Shown here: piece after piece, positions 1 to 8,568 of the stretch
How the letters are laid out: every line of letters begins with the position of its first letter
Numbering within the stretch: position 1 is the first letter of the stretch
Translations under genes and position numbers: made by a program
Notes under the pieces: model-generated
Database searches by the model: none
Told to the model about the DNA's origin: nothing
The model's input: the letters and a program-made list of their open reading frames with translations, nothing else
From: a virus
Length of the DNA stretch: 28,617 bases
IMG/VR virus record: IMGVR_UViG_3300021961_000460
Span: 1 to 28,617 of that record
Strand: one strand, 5' to 3'

Positions 1-7
1 ATCCTAC
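1..7 (+). repeat. Terminal 7-bp direct repeat, left copy (ATCCTAC)
   Basis: Identical to positions 28611-28617. Joining the ends through one copy gives an uninterrupted leader from the last gene into the small terminase gene. Confidence 0.4.
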
Positions 8-45
8 CGCCAAAAACGCACCGAAAATCTTTTTAGGGGAGAGGC

Positions 46-471
46 ATGGCGGAACGCCCACGGTCAAATGATTCGCGGCAACTTCAAGGCGTAAAGGCCA
101 AGAAGAAAAAAAAGGCCGCGGCGAAAGATGAAATCAAAGACGCAAAGGACAGGCTACGCGGCGAAATTCTCCGGGACGTTGATCCGGATCTTCACGCGGC
201 GTTCGACGCGTTTGGGGAAGGTTGCGATCTGGAGATTCTCACGAAGATGGTGGGCATGGAATTTGTGAGACTTCAGCGAAGCCTTGGACCCGGCGAAGCC
301 CCGGACTTCAGATATTGGGCGGCGTTGAACAAGATCGTTGATCAGCTGCGCAGGCTGATCACGATTCGCGAAGGTTCGGAAACCTTCATCCCGGACGCGG
401 TGACAATGCTACTTGGAAAGCCACCGGAAAAGTTGGACAAGGACAGAAGCGACGTTCCTGAATATTCATGA
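46..471 (+). CDS. Putative small terminase subunit (TerS-like)
   Basis: A 141-residue protein directly upstream of the large terminase, sharing an ATGA stop/start overlap with it. A good Shine-Dalgarno stretch (GGGGAGAGG) precedes the ATG. The N-terminus is very basic, with a lysine run near residues 18-25, followed by a helical, charged body with no motif I recognise. Small terminase subunits bind the packaging site and feed DNA to the large subunit. They diverge quickly, so the call rests on position, size and basic N-terminus. I cannot make out a clear helix-turn-helix, so another small packaging accessory protein remains possible. Confidence 0.6.
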   Translation: MAERPRSNDSRQLQGVKAKKKKKAAAKDEIKDAKDRLRGEILRDVDPDLHAAFDAFGEGCDLEILTKMVGMEFVRLQRSLGPGEAPDFRYWAALNKIVDQLRRLITIREGSETFIPDAVTMLLGKPPEKLDKDRSDVPEYS

Positions 472-1862
472 GATCCGAAGAATACCCAATTACCGCTTTT
501 GGAATCATGGAACCGCACCCGGCGCAACGGCGGGTTTTGTGCGCGGACCCGGGAAAGTCAATCCTTTACCTTGGCGGGCGGGGAAGCGGAAAAACCGTGG
601 TGGGCATTGCCCGCTCAATCGTCCAATGTATGCGCCCGGAAAATGCGGGACAAGCCTACGCAATTATTGCGCCGACCTATCGGATCTTAGTCCGGGTCCA
701 TTTGAAAGTTTTGATGGATATGTTGGACGCATTCAAAACGGAAGCCGGTTGGTCATTGGTCAAACGATATTACAAGCACGATCAACGGTTGGTTCTACGC
801 AATGAATGCGAAATCTTCCTTGCTTCCTTTTCAAACGTGGACAAGATCCGATCTATGACTTTGGGCGCGGGCGTGTATCTCGACGAAATTGAAATTGACC
901 GGGAGCCGATGCAAACCCTAAGCACGATCGCGGGTTCAATTCGTGGAAGCCAAGGAAGCCAAGGGCTTTTAGTAACCACAACCCCGCGGGGTATGCGGGG
1001 AACGGTGGCGCACTGGATCAGCCGAACCCGGGAAGGTTCGGAAGAGTTTGATCCGAACTACCAGTTGATCATTTCCAAGACATTCGAGAATCCCTATATC
1101 AACAAGGCATTCGTTGATCGGCTTCGTTCGTCCATGTCCAAGATCGTTTTTGAGCAAGAAGTTTTGGCCCGGGTCGCACGGGCTTCCGCCACGGCTTTGG
1201 GGAATGAATGGAACCGATCGAAACATCTGATTGATTATCGTTACAGGAAGGGGACTCGATACGCGATCGGGGTGGACCCGGGCTATTCAAACGCTTCAAT
1301 CCTCTTCATTGCCGAAGTGGACAGGCCCGACGGCCCGCCGCGGGAAATTATCTTTCGGGAGTATCACCCCGAGGAACAAAGTTTTGACAAGACAATCCGC
1401 CAGATCGCTTCCGTTGTTCGGGAACTTGGAACGGAACCGTATTTGATAGCGTCCGATCGCGCCCTTCCCCAATTCAACCAAAGATTGATCCGGGAGTTTC
1501 CTTCCGCGACTGTTAAAACAATGCGGACCCGAGAGGAGCAAGCGGTATGGGCGGGCATTGATCGGATCCGTTCTTTGCTGGACCCGCAAGAGGGTCCGCC
1601 CGTTCTGCACGTTTCAAAAGACTTGTTGAAGACTCCAAAACGTGGGATCGTGACGTCAATGGAAAACTTGCGCCGCCGCGTAGTTGCGGGGGAAGCGGTG
1701 GACGCGTTAGAAAAAGGATCGGACGGCTTGGATCACGTCATGGACGCGTTGAACTATTTTGTGAAGGCAAAATACGGCCGGCGGGGTTATTCTTCGGCGT
1801 ATGATTCCGGGGGCGCGGCGGATAGTGCAATGTTAAGCAAGGGCAGATGGGGCAAACTATGA
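468..1862 (+). CDS. Terminase large subunit (packaging ATPase-nuclease)
   Basis: The 464-residue motor that drives DNA into the prohead and cuts it. The Walker A motif GRGSGKT lies at residues 37-43, and a Walker B-like GVYLDEIE follows near 134-141. The C-terminal RNase H-fold nuclease shows YAIGVDPGYSN (first acidic ligand), YLIASD, and a late DGLDHVMDALNY segment that supplies further acids. Length is normal for the family. The start overlaps the preceding stop as ATGA. An internal ATG 13 codons later (MEPHPAQ) is an alternative start. Packaging strategy (cos or pac) cannot be told from the protein alone. Confidence 0.95.
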   Translation: MRSEEYPITAFGIMEPHPAQRRVLCADPGKSILYLGGRGSGKTVVGIARSIVQCMRPENAGQAYAIIAPTYRILVRVHLKVLMDMLDAFKTEAGWSLVKRYYKHDQRLVLRNECEIFLASFSNVDKIRSMTLGAGVYLDEIEIDREPMQTLSTIAGSIRGSQGSQGLLVTTTPRGMRGTVAHWISRTREGSEEFDPNYQLIISKTFENPYINKAFVDRLRSSMSKIVFEQEVLARVARASATALGNEWNRSKHLIDYRYRKGTRYAIGVDPGYSNASILFIAEVDRPDGPPREIIFREYHPEEQSFDKTIRQIASVVRELGTEPYLIASDRALPQFNQRLIREFPSATVKTMRTREEQAVWAGIDRIRSLLDPQEGPPVLHVSKDLLKTPKRGIVTSMENLRRRVVAGEAVDALEKGSDGLDHVMDALNYFVKAKYGRRGYSSAYDSGGAADSAMLSKGRWGKL

Positions 1863-3211
1863 CATTTCCAAACAACCCGAACTTTTTGTTGACTGATAGA
1901 AGAGATTCCGACTTTTGGAAAATGTCCAAGATCTTGGATGAATTCTACCAGCGGGATTTTTCCAGCATTGTGGACACCATGCGCGGTCTTTTCCCGCGAA
2001 GTTGGCAAGATCGACTTCAAGCGGATGTTCCCGTGGTTGAATCGGCTTGCAAGGCCGTTGCCGTTCAATACCGCCAAGCGCCGGCCCGGCGTTACTTTAC
2101 ACCCGACGGCCAAAGCCTAAGCCCGAATCAGGCGGCGGCCCTTGGCCGGTTGTACAATGCGCTGGACGTGAACAAACTGTTCAAAATTGCGTCCGAAAAG
2201 CTAGTAGTTCAGCGGACGATCGTGGGCGTGATTATCCCGAAGCCCGGAACCAATCGATCCGTTGTTTTGACGTTTTGCCCCTTCGAGTGTGAAGTTGACC
2301 CCCACCCAATTATGAACGAGGACCCGCAAGAGGCTTTGGAATATCGCTTCCGGGTTCCACTCAAGGCCGATTACAAGCAGATCGAATATGGCCTTTTGAG
2401 AATGAACAAGGCCGGGGCGTTTTACGAATTCCAAGGAAAGAAAACGGGAGTGTATCAAGAGGATGGAGGATACCCCAAGGAATTCGAAGGCCGCTATCCT
2501 GTGTTCTGTTTCCGCTTGGGTGAACCTCCAAAAGGTTCGTTTTTCTGTTCTTTGGCTTCGGACGTTATGGAAGCCCAACAAGTGGTATCCATTGCAGCAT
2601 CCGACGCGCTCCACGCTTCGCGTTATGCGTCATGGGGTCAACGCGTTTTGACGAATGCGGATCGGAATCAGGTGGACACTCTTCAGATGGGTCCGGAAAC
2701 GATCATTGGCTTGGACGACGAACAGGAACTGAAAGTTGTGAATGGTCAGGCCAACGTCAAACAATACCTTGAAGTGATTGAACATCACTTGAAGTATGTT
2801 TCTTTGCACAATCACTTGCACCCGTCCGTGTTTGTTTCCGGCAATCTCACAGGCCTTTCCAAACAAATGGACCTATACGATCGGCAGTCAATCCGATCCG
2901 ATATGATCCAGAGTTTGGAATCGGGGGAACAGTCATTCTACAACGCGCTTCGGTTGGTCCTGAACGCGGGAGTTCGGGCCGATTCGTGGCCCGCGGCCCG
3001 CGTGGAAGTCCAATTTCAGTTGGAAGAGATGCCTCAAAACGTCCTGCAAGAGGCGCAAGCCCGGATCCTTGATTTCAAGGCGGGAATCTCCAGCCCGTTC
3101 GAATACGTGGCCCGCGTTCGTGGAATCAGTTTGGAAGAGGCGCGGGAACTGGTTGAAGCCAACGCGCAAGAATTCAAAAGACTTGAAGCCGCGGGGATGG
3201 TTGGCGAATGA
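1847..3211 (+). CDS. Portal protein
   Basis: A 454-residue protein immediately after the large terminase, the normal position and size for the dodecameric portal through which DNA enters and the tail attaches. It is a mixed alpha/beta protein with VVESACKAVAVQYRQ early on and a helical C-terminal part rich in acidic residues (residues 390-450), as in portal crown regions. The ATG at 1859 forms an ATGA overlap with the terminase stop and removes four residues. The ATG at 1847 has AAGGG a few bases upstream. I cannot choose firmly between them. The call rests on synteny and overall character, not a diagnostic motif. Confidence 0.85.
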   Translation: MGQTMTFPNNPNFLLTDRRDSDFWKMSKILDEFYQRDFSSIVDTMRGLFPRSWQDRLQADVPVVESACKAVAVQYRQAPARRYFTPDGQSLSPNQAAALGRLYNALDVNKLFKIASEKLVVQRTIVGVIIPKPGTNRSVVLTFCPFECEVDPHPIMNEDPQEALEYRFRVPLKADYKQIEYGLLRMNKAGAFYEFQGKKTGVYQEDGGYPKEFEGRYPVFCFRLGEPPKGSFFCSLASDVMEAQQVVSIAASDALHASRYASWGQRVLTNADRNQVDTLQMGPETIIGLDDEQELKVVNGQANVKQYLEVIEHHLKYVSLHNHLHPSVFVSGNLTGLSKQMDLYDRQSIRSDMIQSLESGEQSFYNALRLVLNAGVRADSWPAARVEVQFQLEEMPQNVLQEAQARILDFKAGISSPFEYVARVRGISLEEARELVEANAQEFKRLEAAGMVGE

Positions 3212-3969
3212 GGAAAACAGCGTCTAGGGGCGTTCAGTACGGATCGATCAACCGCTACATTTTCAGCCAAACGGCGGGGAATGTCGGGATTTCGAAAAAG
3301 ATGCTGAAAGCCGTGAAAAGCCGGAAGAAGTTGGCCGGTGCCGGCGAGTTTTCCATTCAGCTGAACTTTGATCCGCAATGCTTTTTGGTGAACCCGATCG
3401 AAGACGTGCGGCAATACCTAACGAAGTTTTTGGGCGTCAACCTTTCTTTTGCAATCCGGGATCGGGTTGTACTCGACGAACGCGGACCCGATCACAAGGT
3501 CATGGGGCCGTTTTTTAACACCGGGGGGATGTGGCAAGGCTACGACGCCCGCGGGAACGAAAAAACGGTCCGGGCACAATTCTTCAAAAGTTCGTTTTCT
3601 TCTGATTTCCTTTTGGCTGAATTGCGGAAAAATGCGGATCTCACAATGCGTCAACTGAAAAGGGCGGCGCGAGAAAGACGAAAGGCGACGGAAAGCCGGA
3701 AAGGTTACGAAACAAACGTCCGGAACCGACTGAAAGCCCTTTCCGCGTTGAACTCCAAGAAAAAACCGGGTTCCGCCCGCGGCCGTGAGATCTTGGAACC
3801 CACCCACGAAGAGCACACCGCGATCATGGCGTACCTTGAAGATTTGCTTCAAATGCGGGTTATGATCGGCGACGTGTCGAACATTCGGCCAAAGTTGAGG
3901 AAAGCGAGGGCGCGCCGATTGGTTCAAGCCCTTGGAACAATCAAAGCCCCGATGATTCGGGTTCAGTAG
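3208..3969 (+). CDS. Unknown head-region protein, highly basic
   Basis: A 253-residue protein coupled to the portal gene by an ATGA overlap. I do not recognise a family. The first half is mixed and carries a glycine- and aromatic-rich patch (residues 100-115). The second half (residues 138-250) is very rich in Lys and Arg and probably helical. The slot between portal and scaffold is often taken by a head-morphogenesis or protease gene, but I see neither a MuF-type signature nor a serine protease triad. A DNA-contacting internal head protein or minor head protein would fit the charge and location; that is inference. Confidence 0.7.
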   Translation: MRKTASRGVQYGSINRYIFSQTAGNVGISKKMLKAVKSRKKLAGAGEFSIQLNFDPQCFLVNPIEDVRQYLTKFLGVNLSFAIRDRVVLDERGPDHKVMGPFFNTGGMWQGYDARGNEKTVRAQFFKSSFSSDFLLAELRKNADLTMRQLKRAARERRKATESRKGYETNVRNRLKALSALNSKKKPGSARGREILEPTHEEHTAIMAYLEDLLQMRVMIGDVSNIRPKLRKARARRLVQALGTIKAPMIRVQ

Positions 3970-3982
3970 AAAAAGGAAAAGC

Positions 3983-4555
3983 ATGGAAGAACAAACCCAA
4001 GCCGTTCAAAGTGAAGCCGTTGAAGTTGCGGCGGCGGTGGAGACGCCGGCACCGGTTGAGCCGGTGGAAGCAAAGCCGGAAGCCGTTGAAGAACCGGCAC
4101 CCGTTCAGGCGGAAGAGACACCCCAAGCCATGAAGGTGGAAGAAGAAGCACCGAAGGACCCGGGGAAGGACTTGGAATTTTTCATAAAGCGGATCGGCGA
4201 ACTTGAAACCGAAAAAAAAGAATTGAACGGCCTTTTGGCTTCAATGAAAGAAGCGGAAGAACAACGAAAGGTTGAAGAGATCCGCCGAGAAGTTGAAAGG
4301 AAGGAAAAGGCGAGGGCCGATCTTCTTTCAAATGATTGGAAAATCCTGAAACCTGAATATATGGCCCTTGCCCCGTCGGTGGAATTTGCCGACCCCACCA
4401 CCGACGCGGGCAGGGAGTCATTGCGCCAGTGGGTCAACGCCAACCCCGGACTTTTCGGAAAGGCTCCAGAATTGCCAAAAGGTGAACAGACAAGCGAAAG
4501 CCCCGGCGTTTTCGGTGGGGTGAAGGGCTGGAAGTGGGCGGACAAATGGAAATAA
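3983..4555 (+). CDS. Capsid scaffolding-like protein
   Basis: A 190-residue protein with the usual scaffold build: an acidic, Pro/Glu/Ala-rich disordered N-terminus (about residues 1-60), a charged coiled-coil (about residues 65-112, with FFIKRIGELETEKKELNGLL), and a short basic C-terminal tail ending in KGWKWADKWK. Scaffolds of this type line the inside of the prohead and usually bind the capsid protein through a basic C-terminal helix. The gene lies two genes upstream of the capsid gene. AAGGAAAA precedes the ATG. No protease domain is fused to it. Confidence 0.7.
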   Translation: MEEQTQAVQSEAVEVAAAVETPAPVEPVEAKPEAVEEPAPVQAEETPQAMKVEEEAPKDPGKDLEFFIKRIGELETEKKELNGLLASMKEAEEQRKVEEIRREVERKEKARADLLSNDWKILKPEYMALAPSVEFADPTTDAGRESLRQWVNANPGLFGKAPELPKGEQTSESPGVFGGVKGWKWADKWK

Positions 4556-4959
4556 GCGAAAAAGGAAAAGCCAAGATGGAAGACTTGAAAGACATGGAAG
4601 CAGTTGAAAAAGTTGGGAAAAGTGCAAAGCCCAAGGCCGAAAAGGAAAAAAAGAAGCTCTCAAGCGCAGAACTTGCTAGGCTTCGGGCTGAAGCGATCCG
4701 GGACGAAATTGCGAGACGCGGGAAAATACAACCGGGTGAAGTAGTCGGTGGAGATCTTGAGAATTGGGTTTACTACCACGTTGCCACGGGGATGCTTTCA
4801 ACAGATCACACGATCGCAAGGCTGGAGCGTTTAGGATACGAACGCTGTGCCGACGGCGAAAGAATGATCGGAATGAATGGAGGCTTGTTGTTCAAGTGTC
4901 CAAAACTGATTGCAAACGATAGGGCCAAAGAAAAGGCCAAGAAATGGAAGAGGAGATAA
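4546..4959 (+). CDS. Small basic protein between scaffold and capsid genes
   Basis: About 137 residues from the ATG at 4546, which overlaps the end of the scaffold gene by ten bases; a GTG at 4534 in the same frame would add four residues. The first 60 residues are Lys/Glu-rich and probably a charged helix. The middle (DLENWVYYHVATGM) is more globular, with two cysteines further on, and the tail is again basic (AKEKAKKWKRR). I do not recognise the family. Position suggests a head accessory protein, for example an assembly or decoration factor. That is inference only. Confidence 0.65.
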   Translation: MEISEKGKAKMEDLKDMEAVEKVGKSAKPKAEKEKKKLSSAELARLRAEAIRDEIARRGKIQPGEVVGGDLENWVYYHVATGMLSTDHTIARLERLGYERCADGERMIGMNGGLLFKCPKLIANDRAKEKAKKWKRR

Positions 4960-4965
4960 AAGAAG

Positions 4966-5946
4966 ATGACTACTTCACCAGTGAATTATGGGGTAACCAA
5001 CGCCTATCAAGAGCTTGTTTCCGAGTGGACGGCGACAATGGCGCGCCGGGAATTTGAATTCGAACCCTTCACGCGTATCCACACCGACAACGCGGCGCAG
5101 ATAAGACGTTGGGGAGACTTGCCGATCGGACGGATGCCAACTTGGAATGGCGAAGGGGCGATCGCTTCTCAAGAAGTCGGTGCAACCAACGTGAACAGTT
5201 ACAGCCCAACCGGGAAAGCGTTGAAAGTTGAAATTCTCAACTTTGACGTTATTCACAACCCGGGGATCGTCCAGAAGAAGTTGGCACAACTTCAAGATGC
5301 CGTTGTGACCACTGCTAACGCTTTGGTTTTTGGTGCTTTGGAATCTGCTGATTCCGACACCTACGACAACGGGGCCGGTACCACTTCTCCAGTGATCGGA
5401 ATTACCCACAAGTATGCAACGCCGGGGGATGCGGATGGTGTTTTGGACCAAAACCAAAGTAACTACCTCACAACCGCGCTTTCGTACGATGGGCTTTCCA
5501 GTGCGCTTCAACTTCTCCAAGAATTCCGTGACATGTCCGGGGAGCCGATTGGACTTGGAAAAGCTGGGCTCTGTTTGATTGTTCCGCCGGGGTTGTACTC
5601 CACCGCGGTGAACTTGGTGGGTGGTCCTTCGATCGTGATTTCTGAAAGTGCCAGCGCGCAAGCTGCGGCGTACGCAAACGTGACCAAAATGGGATCCTTG
5701 AACCCTTACGGGCAAGGAAACATCCAAGTGGTGTCGAGCGCGTTCCTTTCGGATTCAAACGATTGGTTCCTTTGTGAAACAAGCGCATCGGACAAGACGC
5801 CGGTGAACTTCTGGACCGCTGGAATGCCAACAATCAACGTGACAGTTGACGAAGCCAACCTGAAGACTGTGATCACGGCTTCCGCATTCATGCGGGCTTG
5901 GATTGACGGGCCTTCGGCTGGCATCGTTGGATCTTACGTGGCGTAA
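4966..5946 (+). CDS. Major capsid protein (HK97-type fold expected)
   Basis: A 326-residue protein that follows the scaffold by one gene. The first 60 residues include an EFEFEPFTRIHTDNA segment resembling the extended N-arm and E-loop of Mu gpT-like or HK97-like capsid proteins. Later come LCLIVPPGLYSTA (a central beta strand seen in gpT-type shells) and a C-terminal FLCETSASDKTPVNFW region typical of the A/P domains. Length suits an unfused shell protein, and no protease is needed if it is not processed. A Shine-Dalgarno-like GAGGAGATAAAAGAAG run precedes the ATG. The exact subfamily is uncertain. Confidence 0.85.
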   Translation: MTTSPVNYGVTNAYQELVSEWTATMARREFEFEPFTRIHTDNAAQIRRWGDLPIGRMPTWNGEGAIASQEVGATNVNSYSPTGKALKVEILNFDVIHNPGIVQKKLAQLQDAVVTTANALVFGALESADSDTYDNGAGTTSPVIGITHKYATPGDADGVLDQNQSNYLTTALSYDGLSSALQLLQEFRDMSGEPIGLGKAGLCLIVPPGLYSTAVNLVGGPSIVISESASAQAAAYANVTKMGSLNPYGQGNIQVVSSAFLSDSNDWFLCETSASDKTPVNFWTAGMPTINVTVDEANLKTVITASAFMRAWIDGPSAGIVGSYVA

Positions 5947-5956
5947 AGGTAAAAGA

Positions 5957-6841
5957 ATGGATCTTCAACTTCTGAAAAATTCGACCGGGAACTTGGAGAT
6001 CTATCCTGTCCGGCTTGTGACTTCTGCAAACGTGGAAGTTTTCAAGCCGGACGGGGCCATTTTGGTGGCTTCTAGCGCGGCGACGATCGACGCAACCCAA
6101 ACCACTTTGCAGGGCCAAACTCAAGGAAACCCCAACCGACTCCACTTGGATGACGTGACCGGTTTTGTGGTGGGCCGGAAGTATTTGATCACGGGAACGG
6201 ACGGCGAAACCTTTCAAGTCACGGTTTCAGCGATCGACACTTCAAACAATCATATACTTGTAAACGTTCCACCACCCTTCGACATTCAGAACGGTGACAC
6301 GATCAAAGGAACGCGGGTTTCCTATTCGATCGCGTCGTCTTATTTGGGGACGTTGGATACTTACTATCGAGCCGAATTCACTTGTTCGACCGCTTCCGAA
6401 ACCTTCCGAGAAACTTTGTTTTTCGACGTGGTGCGGATGCAATTTAATATTAAAAGCCCGGAATTGGTGAAGCGTTTGATCACGTTCCAATTTCCGTCCG
6501 CTTCGTCACGGTTTGAATCGGGGATGATTGAAGAAATAGCGGAGAGGGCGCACCGAATGATCTTGGACAAGATCAGATCAACCGGCCGATTTCCGCACCT
6601 TTACGGGTCCCCGGACATGTTTGAAGAGGCTTACGGATACGCCGTCCGGTTGGTTTTGGCGGACTTTGGAATGATTCCAAACGCCGGGGCCGTAGATATC
6701 ATTGACTATATGAACGTGTACCAAGACAAATTGAGGACGGCTTTGGAGATTGCAAGCCAAGGCAATGGATACGACGGGGACAACGACGGGGCGATCGATA
6801 AGTTTGAAAGAATGAACTGGAGCACGAAGATCGTTTTATGA
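5957..6841 (+). CDS. Head-tail connector/adaptor protein with C-terminal EF-hand-like loop
   Basis: The ATG at 5957 follows AAAGGTAAAAG and lies just past the capsid stop, giving 294 residues; upstream in-frame starts run into the capsid gene. Residues 1-150 are beta-rich. Residues 190-270 are helical (GMIEEIAERAHRMILDKI) and resemble the alpha-helical head-completion adaptors that stack below the portal. Residues 273-284, DGDNDGAIDKFE, match a canonical EF-hand calcium loop exactly (D1, D3, D5, G6, I8, D9, E12). Role is inferred from position and the helical domain. The gene is joined to the next by ATGA. Confidence 0.6.
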   Translation: MDLQLLKNSTGNLEIYPVRLVTSANVEVFKPDGAILVASSAATIDATQTTLQGQTQGNPNRLHLDDVTGFVVGRKYLITGTDGETFQVTVSAIDTSNNHILVNVPPPFDIQNGDTIKGTRVSYSIASSYLGTLDTYYRAEFTCSTASETFRETLFFDVVRMQFNIKSPELVKRLITFQFPSASSRFESGMIEEIAERAHRMILDKIRSTGRFPHLYGSPDMFEEAYGYAVRLVLADFGMIPNAGAVDIIDYMNVYQDKLRTALEIASQGNGYDGDNDGAIDKFERMNWSTKIVL

Positions 6842-7269
6842 AATGTTCAGAAGTTAGAACCAAGATCGTGGACGCTATGGAAGCGATTGAACCCCAAAAC
6901 GTTCAGTATTCTGGAGACAAATTTCGGCACGTATCGCCGGGTTCTGAAATTCTTGGATTTGATCGCCAATTTCAATTGCAGCGCGACACGCCGCAAGCCT
7001 TTTCAGGGATTAGTTTTGGTTCGGCGGACACTTTCGAAGTCGTTTTTACGCTTTCCGTGGTATATATCAATACCAACGCGCCGGACTTTGAAACCCGAAT
7101 TTTGGACGACGGGGACGACATAATCCAAGCGTTGAAAATGATCGAACGTGTAAACGATCAGATCTTGACGGTAGACGTTCAAGGATCGAATGATTTGGAA
7201 ACAGACGACCAAGGAAACCGGCTTGTTGAATGGTCCCTTGTCGTACGCTATGACCCCCGGGAGGCTTAA
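6838..7269 (+). CDS. Putative tail terminator / neck protein
   Basis: A 143-residue protein starting in an ATGA overlap with the connector gene and ending four bases before the tail tube gene. The fold looks alpha/beta: an N-terminal helix (CSEVRTKIVDAMEAIEP), beta strands in the middle (FEVVFTLSVVYIN), an acidic helix (DDIIQALKMIERV), and a final strand (LVEWSLVVRYD). This order resembles the tail-terminator and tail-completion proteins of lambda and SPP1, which cap the tail tube at the head end. No diagnostic motif is visible, so the call leans on synteny. Confidence 0.6.
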   Translation: MKCSEVRTKIVDAMEAIEPQNVQYSGDKFRHVSPGSEILGFDRQFQLQRDTPQAFSGISFGSADTFEVVFTLSVVYINTNAPDFETRILDDGDDIIQALKMIERVNDQILTVDVQGSNDLETDDQGNRLVEWSLVVRYDPREA

Positions 7270-7272
7270 GAA

Positions 7273-8568
7273 ATGGCAACGAAGAACCCAACAAGACTTG
7301 GCCGGCTGATTGTCGCGCCCCAATCTGCAAGCGGATCGACCCCCGCGTATTCGAACCCTTTGACGGCGGCCGCGGTCGTTTCAGCTGGAGCCACTGTAGA
7401 GGCCGAAGTTTTCGTACCAAACCCAAGCCGTTCAGTGTTCACGCGGGAAAGCATCAAGTCCGGGTTTTACGAACTCGCCCCCATTTCCGGGGACCAACAC
7501 GGGCAGGAATTCAGCGTCCGCTTTCCGATCAATGGTTGGAGTTCAACACTTCCAACCACTTCACCCGGAGCAACGTCCACCCCTTCAACCGGCCTTTTCC
7601 AAGCGATCTTGGGTGGGTTTATTGCAATGGATCCAGCCACTGGACCCGGCACCGTTTCAACCGGTGCGGATTCCGACACAGTGCCTTACTCGGCCGGGAC
7701 CTATAAAGTGGGTTCGGCCGTTGGTTTGGTGAACTCTTCCAGTGAATACGAACTTGCATTTATCAAAGAAGATTCCGGATCGGCTTTGGAATTGCTGATC
7801 GCGAACTCTTCGGCGTTTGGAAACGCGGCGGACGGTTCAAGCATTTATGGGTCGGCCACATGCTACACGGATCCCGTTTCAACCGCTTGTTTTTCCATGG
7901 TTTGGCAATCCTACACGGCAAACAGCCGGCTTTTGTTCACGTCTTGCATTCCAACAAGCGTGACGGTTTCATTTGATCCGCGTTCGGCACTCATGGCGGA
8001 AGTGACGTTTATGACGAACACTGTGGAGGATGCGAGTTCTGGAGCGTCCACCCTTGCAGAATTTGACTATTCGCTTCCAATTATTTCGCCACCAAGCGGG
8101 GCGAATAACGCCCGGGCCGTATTCCAAAACAATTCCAGCGGATCGGCGTTCACCGATCTGGATTGCGAAGCGTTCACGATGACGTTGACCCAAGAACTCG
8201 CGCCGGCGTTGGCGCACGGCGCAACAACTGGCGTTCGGGACATGATTGTTCAAAATAGAACCCAAGAAGTTTCCTTTTCCGTTCTTTATGGAAACAAAAG
8301 CCCATTTGACCAAACGCCGGACGGAAAGCCATTTGTTGACTTGTCGAATCCTTCGGACGTGGGTGCCATTCAGTTGGCCGTTGGAGATCGGCCCGGCCGA
8401 ATGCTTGGGGTTTTGATTCCAAAGCCTATCATGATGGCGGTGCCTGAAACGGCGGACTTGAATGGGGTTTTCGGGGCTTCGTTTACACTCCGCCCCGGAG
8501 ACTATCAAAACGCCGGATCCGGTTCAGGGGAAGCAAAAGGCACCGACTTCCGGGTGGCATTTGTCTGA
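7273..8568 (+). CDS. Major tail tube protein
   Basis: A 431-residue, Ser/Thr/Gly-rich, beta-dominated protein placed between the tail terminator candidate and the chaperone frames that precede the tape measure gene, which is where the tube subunit sits. Strands such as YELAPISGDQHGQEFSVRF and AFTMTLTQEL fit the beta-barrel tube fold. At over 400 residues it is longer than simple tube proteins and may carry an inserted domain around residues 100-230. Its stop overlaps the start of the next gene by one base (TGATG). Confidence comes from order and composition. Confidence 0.75.
   Translation: MATKNPTRLGRLIVAPQSASGSTPAYSNPLTAAAVVSAGATVEAEVFVPNPSRSVFTRESIKSGFYELAPISGDQHGQEFSVRFPINGWSSTLPTTSPGATSTPSTGLFQAILGGFIAMDPATGPGTVSTGADSDTVPYSAGTYKVGSAVGLVNSSSEYELAFIKEDSGSALELLIANSSAFGNAADGSSIYGSATCYTDPVSTACFSMVWQSYTANSRLLFTSCIPTSVTVSFDPRSALMAEVTFMTNTVEDASSGASTLAEFDYSLPIISPPSGANNARAVFQNNSSGSAFTDLDCEAFTMTLTQELAPALAHGATTGVRDMIVQNRTQEVSFSVLYGNKSPFDQTPDGKPFVDLSNPSDVGAIQLAVGDRPGRMLGVLIPKPIMMAVPETADLNGVFGASFTLRPGDYQNAGSGSGEAKGTDFRVAFV

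Noticed and set aside
3418-3984. A 188-codon minus-strand frame opposite the basic head-region gene
   Set aside because: Arg/Phe/Pro-rich composition typical of antisense reading; the plus-strand gene is coupled to its neighbours.
4975-5727. A 250-codon minus-strand frame opposite the capsid gene
   Set aside because: Arg/His/Val-rich shadow of the capsid gene, no ribosome site or motif.
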